Origin: Bathymodiolus brooksi
Lineage: Eukaryota; Mollusca; Bivalvia; Mytilida; Modiolidae
DNA length: 64,000 bases
Direction: 5' to 3'
Assembly: GCA_963680875.1 (NCBI GenBank)
Contig: OY804575.1
Coordinates: 102,479,505 to 102,543,504 of the forward strand
Position 1 is the stretch's first letter. Each line of letters starts with the position of its first letter. The translations under genes were made by a program, and so were the position numbers. The notes beneath the pieces are model-generated. The model did not search any database and was not told the origin of the DNA. It saw only the letters and a program-made list of their open reading frames with translations. Below are positions 1 to 13,200 of this stretch, piece by piece.

Positions 1-931
1 GGAGGAAGTGTTTTATAGCACCATGCTCGCCGCTTGCGATACAGGAATAAAGGTCATTGTTGTTTCATAGTTATACTATGAATCTATAAATCAAACAAAC
101 AGGGGTGACATTTCTAACTAGCTAATAATGATGTACAAACCTGACTTCTGAACACCATCAAAAACTTTATTGCATCTGCTTTTAATATTGGACTTGAGTT
201 TACTGAAAGAAAAAACAGAATGTTCACAGGGAATATTTCTAAATCAGTAAGTCTGAAGATTTTGGTTTGGTTAGTTTGTATAAATATCTATATAACCTTA
301 AACTGAGTGTTACTGTTAATAGCTATTTAATTTGAAACATATAGTGGTTTCACTTGTCAATTTTCATAGATTGAAAGAAACTGTGATATTAGTTGATATT
401 TGAATTTGTGAATCCAATACCTGGAAATAATTTCTCTCATAGTTAATGTTCTAATTTTTGTGGTTTGATTGAAGCAACGAAACCACAAAAATTAGTATTC
501 AACAAAGAAAGATGCACGTTGAATTTAACAGGACATGTCACGCATTCAAAATTCAGATAAGAAACAGACTTTCCCAATTTATAATTGATTTGTATTGGAA
601 AGAATCACAAGGGTACAATAATAGGAAAAAATATGCATTTGTCAAAAGGAAGTGGAAGACAAAAATCTATTTTTCAATAGTAAAATGTTATTACAAACTT
701 CATTTATACTACACAACTTGTGTGTCCTGGTCATTCAATTTCTATACCACTGAGGGTGACACAGATTTCAAATTTGTTATCATATGAATTACGAGTTAAA
801 ATTTTCACACTTATATAGAAATCGAGATATAATTTTGGAAATTTTTATGTATGCTAACAATTTGGAAAAAGGTTTTGTGGAGCACTTGGCAGACCCAGCA
901 ATATAACGCTGTTTGTAAGGACACATGTAAT
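1..931. other. Intronic AT-rich stretch without recognised coding
   Basis: Lies inside the CSE1L intron downstream of exon 13. I checked both strands for the next expected exportin-2 segment (the FPVLKAD-type block) and did not find it. A palindromic motif around 452-495 (ACTAATTTTTGTGGTTT and its complement) could form a hairpin. Otherwise nothing supportable. Confidence 0.5.
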
Positions 932-1120
932 TTAGGTATCCAATAGATTTAGAAGATCCAGTTCTTTATCTTCGGTTGAAACTCCAAAGTCAGACAAAAC
1001 AGACATGTGATTGTCCAAGATTTCCTCTTTGTAAGTGTTGTCGGGTATAAGGCGACAGTTTACGCAAGTTTGACTGTACTTCTTACCACTGAATGCATAG
1101 GTAGATGTAAATCTAGCCAT
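932..1120 (-). pseudogene. Possible retroelement (Penelope-like reverse transcriptase) fragment
   Basis: A 62-codon open frame reading ...GKKYSQTCVNCRLIPD...DNHMSVLSDFGVSTEDKELDL. The spacing of NH...L..FG......L resembles the segment just before the WIPKLHK motif of mollusc Penelope-like elements, but that diagnostic motif is not present in the fragment. It is not exportin-2. It could equally be a piece of an unrelated gene; the assignment is tentative. Confidence 0.3.
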
Positions 1121-1212
1121 AATAGAGAAATCCAGCCTCAGAAGAGAAACTTTGGTATAATAATCAATAACATAGCATTTTTCACAAAGAGCAACAAGAT
1201 AAAACTACAAAC

Positions 1213-1297
1213 CATCAGAAGCTTGTAAATCAGGAACGACTTGTGTTGTAAAGAAATCTGCGGTGTTGACTAATCCACTGGCTGTTGTAATACCACG
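1213..1297 (-). CDS. CSE1L: CSE1L exon 13 (residues 446-474), last exon in the window
   Basis: Encodes [19 protein letters not shown]...DLQASD, matching the vertebrate HGIT..ELVN..FF segment. Acceptor GTTTCAG|CGTGGT. The donor GATG|GTTTGT is weaker than the others and leaves phase 1, as needed for the Val that follows in orthologues. No further CSE1L exon is seen between here and position 1. Confidence 0.85.
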
Positions 1298-4200
1298 CTG
1301 AAACAATCATAATTCAATATCAATTCTAATGTAATACACTACAATGAAAATTACAAGTTATTTGTGAAAAAACCTGAGGACTGAATGACAACTATTTCTA
1401 CCATTCTCTATTTTTTTTTTACAGATTTTTGTTGATGGTTCAATCTAAAGGCATTAGTTCCTGTTAATATAATCATCAGTCTTCAATTTAGAGTGCGCCA
1501 TTGCACCATTCCCGCGATTTTTGTCTTTCTGGCGCGATTGAAATGGTCAACTGGGCCAAATCGGGCGCATTGCTTTTTTACCTTTTGAGATCGTCCCGGT
1601 AATAAATTCCAGAAACCAGTCCCGAAATACATCTGGTTTTTACAAAGTCTTTATCTGTGTCAGTAGACAGCTTTATGTAAAGTCGTTTTCAAGCGTCCAA
1701 GTCACGTTGAGAATTTGTTTGTCAAGGTAAATTTAAGCATGATGCGTGACAGGTCAAAGTCATGAAGTGTATATCTTCATATTTTGCATCCCGCAGGGGT
1801 GAAAAGAGCGAAACCCACTGCCACTGATGAAAATCAAAATGAAGCACTGTTGTCTTCTGAATATTATTACCATCACTTTGTGTCTGTCTTTTGATTTACT
1901 ATTAATTTAAAATTCAAATTCAAACTCTTATTGACACAAACTCATCAACAAGATATGGTTACAGGGGTTTCAAAGTGGGCCGGTACCCGGTACTTTTACC
2001 CGCCTGAGATCGTGTATAGTACCGGCAGAAATTACTGAACCCCCCCAAAATTAGCGGTGGTCAAAACCACAAGTACGATGGCCGATAGGCTTGTGGAATA
2101 TTTTTCATAAAAAATTAATGATCACGTCAATTGCTGAATTCTCGCATTCAAATCGAACAACTGCGTCACGACCAAGTTGATGGGATATTCCCTGTTTTAA
2201 AAATAACTTTACCTTAGAATCGTAAATAGCAGTTTGCGCATGCGGGGTAAATAGATATTTTTTCGCCCCAATATCTTTTCACCCCTGTGTAAAACTCGGA
2301 CCGGAACAAAGCTGACATCCTTTCAAAATAAACAAATGACCGATTACAAATTATGTTCAAACACAATTTAGTGTAATCTCCAGTAATATAAGTATGATCA
2401 TTATGTATTATGAATATATGACTACGTAATTTTTTTTTTTATCCATTTAAAACCCAGGGTCGAATCATTCTGGGGCGTACTGTCTTGATGCTTAGCTCCG
2501 TCCATATTGTTTAACTTCCGGTATAAAAAAATAAAAACCTAGGGCTAATTTATTTACATATTTTGACGGGGCCCTACCGCTGTTGCTCACAGAAATGAAA
2601 GTGTGCTGAAAAACATTTTTAAAAGGCGGTATGAGGAGATAAGGGATAGAAAATTACTAGAAATCTTGAAAAAGGACCGGACATGGCTCAAATACGAATT
2701 ATATTGTAATGTCAAAACGCCGACCCCCCTTTTTTTCCAAAATAATTTAACTTTTGTGATTCAAATGTTAATAAATGTCTTCCCGCGAATCATTTTTGTT
2801 CGAACATTTTTTTTGCACATAAGTCGTGAAAGTAACAATATATATTGTTTTTGTTTAATTATATTTGTATTGATCTATTAAAATTATAAATTTTATTAAA
2901 GATTGATGATTGCAAATTAAATGTATATGTTTCATCAAGGACGTATTCTATATACGTCCTTGGTTTCATTAATTACGACACTTATATGTCTTGATCCGTG
3001 CCAATGGTCTTTGATGAGTTTAATTACTGGTAATAAAGTAAAAAAAAACACACAAGCCAAGGTATTGTGAAAAAGAAAAGGACAAAGCCAACAAAAGAAT
3101 TTTGAGAAGTTTAAGCTTTGATAACAATGGCTTGGTCAAGCCTAGCTGCGGAACCGTAGCTCTTTGTGGTTCTTTTGGGGTTTTTTAAGATATGGCAGAC
3201 TATCTATGAATAATCTTGGCTGAAGTGTGTAAACTGAAATATTCAATAAAGAAATTGGGGGGGGGGGGGGGGGGAAATCCAGGCATTATGCATGGTCTTC
3301 ACTCTTGGTGAAATCTGAACTCTAAAGTTAATGGGATTTTTCTTTCAAAAACACTTAATGTTTTGCAGTCTCTGAAGTACATTTTTTGGTCCACAAAATG
3401 CTAGATTTCAGGAACTTCCGCCCCCTGGACCCCTTACGGCCCTCAGCCTAATTTTCTAGGTACCTCCTAAAATTTAAGAAGTACCTCCTATTATAAAAAA
3501 CTTTGAAACCCCTGTGGTTATTGCCCAATTACACAAGATGCATTAACATCACTTGGTGTCCATTGTCTTTTGATATTGACCCCTAACTTCCAGATTTGGC
3601 CCCCTGTCAAATGTTGCCTGGGCCAACATACCCCCTGTGACCAATTTCTAGATTGAACACTGAATCATGTGAATAAATTTGTGAAATAAAACAAATACCT
3701 TCAACCAACCGAAACAAAAATCGGCTTCTAAATTAGACTCGCATGAATGAACCTGTTTTACTTGTGCAACTAAAAAATATCAATTTATTATTCAATTTTC
3801 CTTAATGTACATTGTGTGTTCAATCAGGTCTGTGAAACATATAGAGTATTTCCCAATTGGGTTCTTTAAAACATTTTCATAAGATAATAGCATTCGGGTC
3901 ATCGAGGGGTCATGTAGTCTCGTGTTATAAATAATATTTTCTTTTGAAAAGTTTATTTTTGTCGATGAAATGATGAATTTGCAAGAATAAATCACTTATA
4001 TAATGGGTTATGGATTTTTTTTTTAAAAGTTTTAACATGTGGTATTCGCATCATCATGTAGTTCAACAAAAATATTGATATCCTTCATTGCTTACATCTG
4101 TCAGTTATCAATCAGGACATCGACTGATTACATAATATAGTCTCTAATCCGTTCATATATGCTTGGTTAATTAATAAATATTTTCTATTTACCGGTAAAA

Positions 4201-7200
4201 GTTTATTTTTGGCAAGGAAATTGAAGAGTGACAAAATTTAAATTGATTGCTGAAAATAAGTCATTTTGTATACTAATCATCGTGGGGGGTCGTGTAGCCT
4301 CGTGTAGTTCAACATAGAATGACAGCTGAAATATTGCATAATTAATACACTATTTCAAGGTTGGAAACAGCTTTTTTTGCTGACCATAATTCTTAACATT
4401 TTCATAGAAACAAGCATTACATCAGCCAATAAACATAACTTTTCAGTGGAACATTTGTTTAAAAATAAACTTTTATCACGTGATTTCTGACTTGCCGATA
4501 ATACACAATTATGGACAAGGATATAAAGGTGAAAGATGAAAATAAAAAACAACTCGACATTTTTAGTTCTTTATTTCATATGATACCTATGCAAAACGTT
4601 TATTTACTCCAAGGCGGACAATGGATGTCTTGAGAATCAAGTTGCATGATCAACCTGCATTATCTCCCCTTGCTGGAAATTAATTTATCGTATTATTGAA
4701 TACTCCACATAAATGGATAATATGCTCTGACATTTGCTGTATGCAAATAGGTGGAGTTCACTACCAACTTTGTAAAGGACCATACAATGATCATGCATGC
4801 ACACATAGTTATAATAATGCTTGTAGCATCAGAGTATGCTAAACTTCGCAAAGACCCATCCCCGGATCCTAAACACCAAAATAAATTTTAACCTACACAG
4901 CAGTTTTTTTATAGAGCATTAAGCTCATCGCTCAGCCATTCAAATTCTACATGTATTTGTCTCTGGCATCCATTTTGATTTTAGGATTGACAACAAAATC
5001 ACAAAATCTGATTAGGTCCAGCAAAAGATCATTTCTGTAGTTTCTTTCCATTTGGCTTAGAAACTTCAGAAAAGTAAGTTCCTGTACGATACCTATGACA
5101 CTCGTACAGATGCAAAATGATAACAATAGCTCACATTGTCCTTGGGACCAGGGGTAACATAAAAAAGAATTCATTGCGTGATAGTGAAGACTGTCTAGGG
5201 GCAGGCCTCGACATTAACGTTTGTCCGATACCAGTGGAAACTGACTTTGGACAAGTAGATCTTGTATTACGGTTGTCCGACGGGACAAGTGAAAAAATCA
5301 GATTCCCAAACGTGCCGGTACGACGGACAAATCTATTTCCACTGGTATAAAATACTGGGTTTGTTGTATAAAAGAGCCCTGTTTGATCTCCAATTTGTCC
5401 ATAATTTATTTTGATTAAAACTAAAGTGAAACGCCAGTTCAAAACTCTTTTATTGATATCATTTGTCATGCTTTGATGAAGTTCAAGGACATTGACAAAC
5501 TTAAAATCGCAATCTCAGAAACGCTTTAATGAACGGAAATATCAATATTTGAAATATAAGAACAAGAATCACTCCGGAACGAACACGTAAATATTATCGG
5601 ATATCAATTTGAAGCCAATATTAAACTTGTCTTTTGTGCAAAATACGATAGCGGACTTGATTTAGGCTTTTGGGAAATATTGAAACCTTTGAAATGGACA
5701 AATATTACAAACTTTTTCCTGATCTGGTTGAAAAGATCCACTAAATTTTTTATTTCTCTGTGAATTTAAATAAAATACTTTGCTTTATCTATATCACAGG
5801 TACTTGTTTCTGGTAAAAAAAAATATACCTAGATACTGGCATATGAGCAAGAATATGGTATTTGAACCGTTTCTGATAAACGATAGAAAACTGATAAAAG
5901 TGGATATTTCTTTGACCATTGATATATTGTAAATATTTTATGAATAAAAATTATTTTTAATGTCCATCTTCGTACTTTTATGCATCGTTTCTTATCGTTA
6001 TTTTCGTCTCCGAACTGCGTAACGGAGTTGGATTTCCACACAACTATGACATACAAAAATGTAAGCTAGCCGTTAAAATATTGACAAACATTGATAATGA
6101 AGAATGGAGAGAAGAAAATTTTGAGCAGAGTAAGTATTTCTGTTACAGGTGTCATATATTGCACGTTACATTGGTTTCCGATTTCGTAAGTTGTGTTATC
6201 TCCTTTTTCTAACAGTCGCCATAACAACAATTAGCATAAATAAACTCTCGTGAGATGTTTAAATAGATTAATCACGGATGTTTACATTTAAGCTTTTCAT
6301 TTTCTATTTTTTTTATTCAATCATCCACCTGTTACGTTATGCGTTACATGTCATCCAAAAAGAAACGTTAATTTAAAGATTAGATAAATTAGTATGATTT
6401 ACAATTTCCGCCCAATTGAACTTCCGGTCACAAGTGAACCACGTGTAATGGAAGTGTGATTTTCGGAACATTTATACAATTTTTGAATAATATTATAACT
6501 CCGATACAGTGCTTGTGGTATCCTGTCGCGTTAAAAAATAAAAAAATATATGCAACTTTAATATTTAAAATGGTATATAAATGCATTAAATAACCAAGAA
6601 AAAACCCAAATGGTCTTAGATGGTGCCATTTCATACATTTTCATCGCGACAGGAAACCAAATGTTTATTACCATAACTTTGTAATAAGCATTTGGTTTCC
6701 TGTCACGATAAAAATGTTTAAAAAGATGGGTAAATATTTTCCCTTGATATCACTTGTTTCTTTTGTACAGTGTTGATATAATCATATTCCACGTGTGAAA
6801 TATTTAAGTTTTAGTATTTAACCATTTGGATACCAAAAGAAACCAAAAGTTCAAATACCATATTCTTGCTCATATATAGTATCTAGGTATAAATTTTTTT
6901 TTTTTTACCAGAAACAAGGATTTATATAACATAAATATGAGTTATTACAATTTGTGTGATATTGGATCATAACACAGTAATTTTTCAAAAGGAAAAAAGG
7001 GGGGCACATATAAAAATCACTGGTATGCAAGACTCCAATCAAGGTAGACAGAAATAAAAATGTGACATTGAATATATGTCCTTAAGGTAGTTATGAATAA
7101 AAAAAAATCCAGAGCAAATCGGTTTAGGCAGCTTTAACTATTTACTAAATTTGGGCAGGGTAACGTCAGAGGGGTCGCGAAAAAATGTTTCGATTAATCG

Positions 7201-10200
7201 CAATTGACTTCTCCCAGAAGTCTCCCCACTTCTCCCTGTGAACTCTCTGAAAGAGAAGTCACTTCTCCCTCTAATTTGAAAGTAATGGGAGCCCTGGATA
7301 ATTATTCTCTAGTTTTTGTAATTTTTATTAATTTTTTCGGACAACTAAAAGATTGAGTCGGACAAGTACTTTTTTTAGTTAGTTGTCCGAAGTTGAAAAA
7401 TATGTTAATGTAGAGGCCTGAGGGGAACAAATTAAAGTATGGAATAGAAATAATACACATACAGTTAGTCCTGTATTAAGAGATCACCTTTGGAACAAAG
7501 AAAAAGTGGCCTTATAAGACAGGTAACCTCTTAAAAGAAGTTCAATTCATACAAATTTTTCTATAACAAAACAAGAAAAAGGTGAGCTTTTAATACAGGT
7601 GACCGCATGGGTTGGTTTGACTCTATCAATACTTATCCATAAAAATATATCTGACTTATTTTTTTTAAATCCTCCCAGGCTACTTACTTTCTGTGTTTGA
7701 GCCTTTGCTGCCAGCGATGTGATCAAATAATAGGCTACATCTTTAGATTTCCAACTTGCAGGATTCTTTGAGTATTCCTAATCCAAAGAAAATAATACAT
7801 GTCAAACAGGTTATCACCATCACTTTGTCATACAGAAATCAAGATATATGTAAAAAAAAAAAAATGCAAATTAATACATTTATAAAACAGGTCTTTTGTG
7901 AAAGATTTGATTGATTTTTGATTTTAACGTCACTTTCAACAATATTTCAGCTATATCATGGCGACCAGTTTTAGTGGTGGAGGAAGCCGGAGTACCCGGA
8001 GAGAACCACCGACCATGGGCAAGCAACTGGTAAACTTTATCACTTGCAGCTGTGAGTCGAGTGCACCCTTTTTTTTAATTTACAAAGCCGGGCGCGAACC
8101 CATGCCATATTGGTGATAGGCTTGTATGAGTTGGTAGATTCAACGACCTAACTCATTGAGCCACCTAGGCCCCCTTTTTTGTGAAAGATGCATGTGACCT
8201 ATCCCAATTGCCTAAAACATACAAAGACTTTCTCTACAGAGATTTAACATTACATGGTCACCATCTTTGTTTCTAACAGCATCCTGATTGTCTATCTCCC
8301 TTAGTAAGTTTCATCTCTATATTTTTTAAATCAAGTTCTATTTATGCTTTGGCATATCTGAAAATTCCATCTGATTACACTTCAAGTAAAAACAATAGTA
8401 AAAAAAGTTAACATCTTTATACCCAATAATATGTCATTGGTGAATTTAAGTTGCACCAGATCCAATCTTTTAGATGTTTTAGCTTATTGCAACACTGTTA
8501 GTACCCATTAGTTTTAGCTGTCTTTTGAAAGTGACAGAGTATAGTTTGCACTTTACCTTTTTCTATTTTTGCCTATCCAAACAAAAAGGAACCACATGGT
8601 TTCATATAGTTTACTTTGTTAAGAATTCCAGACATACTGTAGGTTGATTCATACTATTTGGAAAATAAAACTTACTTTTAGCCATTTATGAAAATTTTTG
8701 GGAAGTGTTGGTTTGTATATCAAGGTTTATACATAATAATATATACAATTTTTTTTTATACAAACTGCATATTTTTTTTATTTAGACATATTCTAGTTGC
8801 TACCTTTAATAACTGGCAATCAGTTATGTCCCTTATCTATCTTATTAAGGGAGATAACTTACTTCACTGACGAGAAACATCAGTCAGTTATCTCTCTCTC
8901 TCTCTCTCTCTCGGCCATCTTTACTAAGGGAGATAACTCACTTCTTTTTCCTAGAAATAGTGGCACATTTACCTGCAGCAATCCTTGTACATACTGAGAG
9001 AAATTCTGTATCACAGGTCCTTCAAATGATTTACTTAGAGCTTGTACAAGATCACATGCTGATCTTCTTCGTGTATCAACATCTGAAAAAGAAAAATCAC
9101 ATTTAAAACTATAACAATATATTTTGCCGACCTTTTTTTTAAATGCATGTTTTATCTTTCCCTTTATCAGTATATCTTAATATGCTTTCAAGCAACACTG
9201 AAGAATAATTCAATCTTGCCTTCCTCTTAAAGCAATATCCAGGAGAAAGGATCCAGATGAAACAAAAGAAAAACAGCTCTTTCTAATACATCAATCTCTT
9301 TTTTGTTTGATGAAAAAAGCCTCACGTGAGTCAGTATCACCCATCTGTTAAAGTAGATTGTTCAAAACTTTTTCATTTTGATTCTTTGGAATTCATTCAT
9401 ACAAACTTTCAATATTCTTTAGATTTTAAAAAACTGTTCACTCTGGGGTGTAGAAACTAGGATCTTCATATTACAATGTTACCAATGTTCTCATTGCTCG
9501 TTCTTTAATAATTTTTGTTTAATTTCAGCATATGGTAAATTTTACACCCCAGCGCTTGACTTAATAAAGATTAGGGTTTGCATTTGCACAAATTTGACCT
9601 TGGGAGAGGTCGGTGGTTTTCTCCAGGTACTCCTGAACCTCCACCAATAAAACTGACAGCCACGAAATAACTGAAATATTGTTGAAAGTGGTATTAAACA
9701 CTATAAACCCTAACCATTCTGCAATGTTGCTTCAAGTCAAATATCATTTCATATTCATTGCCCACTTGTTTATGCATAACCCACCTGAACCCTCAATATC
9801 TCTTCTAATGTATTCATCTGGATTATCTTCAAATAATTCTTCATCTGCATCTGTCAAAAACAAATTGTAGGAAATTAGATAATCATTGTGAAAGTTCTTA
9901 AATATTTGTCAATCAACAATTATACTGTTGCACAGTGTTTTGATGCACCCCATTTGTAAATCGAGTAATAAAAACGTAGATATCTAATTTAGTGTCCAGA
10001 TATCTGGAATAACCTTCATCAGATTACGCTCATAGTCGAAAGAATGGATCGAGATAACGAAAAACTGACAAGTGTACAAATAATATAGAGAAATATGTGA
10101 TACTGTTCTGCATCAATAAAATAAATTCATATCTGTTTTTGTTACTTCATATTGCAATCTGATTGTCTGATCCACCTGGAGCAACATTGGTTATACCTGA

Positions 10201-13200
10201 TAACCTGGGTTAGTATTGTGACGTAGCAAACATATTCATTCACCAACGACAAATTCAAACAGTCCCATGAAATGATCTAATTAAAATTGAGGAATCATTA
10301 CATTTTGTTGTAAAAATTAATTTACAAGAAATATGTTCAATTTTTGAACAGGTCATATTAATTAATAAAACATAAAACGCTTTCATTTCCAAATTTCCAT
10401 CTTATAGTATGAATATACAATACTTACCTCTAAATTGCATATTGGGGACTATGACTTTTTCACATATACTGGCTAATGTGCTTGGGTCTTCAAACAAACT
10501 TTTATATGATGGTCTCTCTGCTACTGAAGCTAGAAACTGGATGGCATTACTCACTAACTGTGAAATAAAGTTAAATTTTCATTAAATGGTTTATAAATAA
10601 TTAATTAACTCAAAATATTTGGACAGAAAAATTTTGCTTGGCAGTAGTGTTTTATTTAGAAATACCATGTACGTTGTATATACAGGTAGTCTGAATTTGT
10701 ATAATTGTTTGTAAATTAAATTTGATCCTTGGTTTATAGTTTTTTTAATCTATTATTTAGTTTATATGGGTATTGGATATCGTCAGGCTAATATCTTTGT
10801 TTCCTCGATATTGTTTTATTAATGTATAAGTAATGTTTATTAATAAACTAGAATTATAACCATATCTAAATATTGAGGGGCTGTTGTGATCATATCGTAG
10901 TCAGGTTTACAACTACCTCTGCAGTCAGTGCCTATCATCACTTAAGTTGTGAGTTCGAATACCACTCATGGAGAGGTGTACTCGATACAACATTATCTGA
11001 TTTAAGTTTGTCAGTGACTTGTGGCAGGTCAGTGGTTTTCTCTGGGTACTTCGATTTCCTCCACCAATAAAATTGACCACCCAATATAACTGAAATATTG
11101 TTGAAAGTTGCGTTAAACCCTATAACCTTAACCTAAGTATTAAATTGAAAAGTGCTTCATATGAAAGTAGTTTTTTCTGGAACAATTTACATTAAAAAAT
11201 ATCCAAAACCAACTTTTTTTATCCCCCAAATTTTTCTAGGATAATATTCATACCATATCATATTTGACCTCCTGGCCTGTAGATACCAACAGATTCCAGA
11301 TAGCTGTTACAAAGCTAGGTAACTGTGGGGAGAACTCTTCATCATACTTCTGAGCATACAACGCCACATTATCACAGATTTGAGATTTTACTTGTTCTAA
11401 AAGGCCTGCCTCTTCCTCGTCCTGAAAAATACAATACAATAAACAATGTCAAAATTACATCACATGTCTTAATCTGGAGCATATCATTATATCACATGTC
11501 TTAGTTTGAAGCATATTATTGGTCACATCCTTGCCCTGAAAAGTACAATACTATAAACAATGTCAAAATTACATCACATGTCTTAGTCTGGAGCATATCA
11601 TTGTATCACATGTCTTAGTTTGAAGCATATCATTGGTCACATCCTTGCCCTGAAAAGTACAATACAATACGACAATGTCAAATTACATCACATGTCCTAG
11701 CCTGGAGCATATAGTTAACATTGCTTATGTTGAGTGTGTGATTATTACTTAATTCCAAGTGAGCAATTCATCAGGTATATCATGGCCGATGCTTATGCTG
11801 ATGAAAGGAACTGTGAAAATAAAAATGACTTTAAAACCAAGATTGATTATAAATATAATCAGTGTTTTTTTTAATTTTTAAATATTCCTCCTGAGTATCT
11901 TTTTCTCTTGGATGAAATATTCCATCATACTTTTATTTTAACCAGAACATTATGAAATAGTGCAAGTGCAATTTCAGCAAGCTTTGTTTAAATTTGCTCA
12001 GTGGAAGATTAAGATCTAAAAAGTAAATTTCTAGTGGACCAAAACTGATATATAAACCATGTGTCACATCGGTCTTTGGCTAGATGAGTTATAAAATGCA
12101 TGTCCATGGGGTAGGGATGATAGGTTGAATATATATTTTTGATATTTACAAATTTTTTCCAATTTGTGCCTAGCTCTATAGATGCTCATGCTAAGTTAAA
12201 TTTTCAAACATATATATATTAGACATCAAGATAAAATTTATGGTAAATTTTACTTGATTCTGATTTATTCAGGGTATCGGTTGAGACAGGTTTCACTATA
12301 CTTACTAAGACCAAGAAAAAAGTATCCGTTTTTCCGACAAAAAGGGGGGTGGGGTGGGGGTAGTGTTATGGTGTTTAATGCCACTTTCAACACAGTGGAG
12401 GAAGTTGGGAGTACCAGGAGAAAACCACAGACACTTTATCACATAATGTTGTATCGAGTAAACATCACCTGAGCGTTTCAAACAACATTCCTAAAATAAA
12501 TAGTGAAAGTTGGAAGGCACAACTTTTTATCTTTTTCTAATATTTTTACTTAGGTTATACAGCACAAGGATATGGTTTTTAACGGTTCTGTCTAAAAATG
12601 TCAATGAAAACTTGAGGGTAGGCACTAGAAATTAGAGTTGGTAGAATCATTGGAGACATGTGGGGTTTTTTGGGGGCCTAATATTGCTTTTGTCTAGTCT
12701 ACTCTATCACTATGTCAAGTCATCACATTGTAACTGTTCACGTTAATTTTACTTAGAAAGTTACAAACCAGCAAATGCTAAATTTCTATCAAAATTTACT
12801 TATATTATCAATTTAACCTACTTGAGTTCTAAGTAATTTGTTGTTTGCACTCAGTAAAGTCAAAAAGTGATTCATCCAGATCCCCATGTTATCTTCAAAA
12901 TATTCTGGTAAATCCTGGGGAAAAAAAAATATAGAATTACAATTTTATTTACAATGGAGAAAAATGACAAACTTTATCACAAAATCACAAAATGTTGAAC
13001 ACCTCTCCCTGATCGAGATTCGAACTCACAACATCAATGGTGATAGGCACTGATTGCATAGGTAGTTGTAAATCCAACTACCATACAATCACGGCCACGA
13101 CGGCCCTGTTTCACTATTGTATACTAGATAATCCACAAATAGTCAGTAATAGTGCTGTGTTTTCTAAGTGTATTTGTACAGTTAGCTCGAATAGCTATCA

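Larger units (their letters stand above)
5202..7420. mobile_element. Non-autonomous hAT-like transposon, 5-bp TSD AGGGG
   Basis: Termini CAGGCCTCGACATTAAC (5202) and its near-perfect complement ending at 7420 are flanked by AGGGG at 5197-5201 and 7421-7425. Subterminal TTGTCCG / GACAAGT motifs recur at both ends (5220-5340 and 7337-7392). The same terminal and subterminal design is seen in the 21857-22680 element, so the two belong to one family. No transposase ORF inside; it hosts another inverted-repeat element (5803-6918). Confidence 0.85.

Noticed and set aside
512..787. 91-codon frame near the left edge
   Set aside because: Not exportin-2 and no recognisable domain; lies in an intron on the opposite strand.
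5117..5350. Plus-strand frame at the left end of the 5202-7420 element
   Set aside because: It covers flank, terminal repeat and subterminal repeats of a non-autonomous transposon; not a gene.
10879..11130. tRNA genes suggested by A/B-box-like sequences
   Set aside because: The heads do not fold into cloverleafs by eye and are repeated with SINE tails; they are SINEs.
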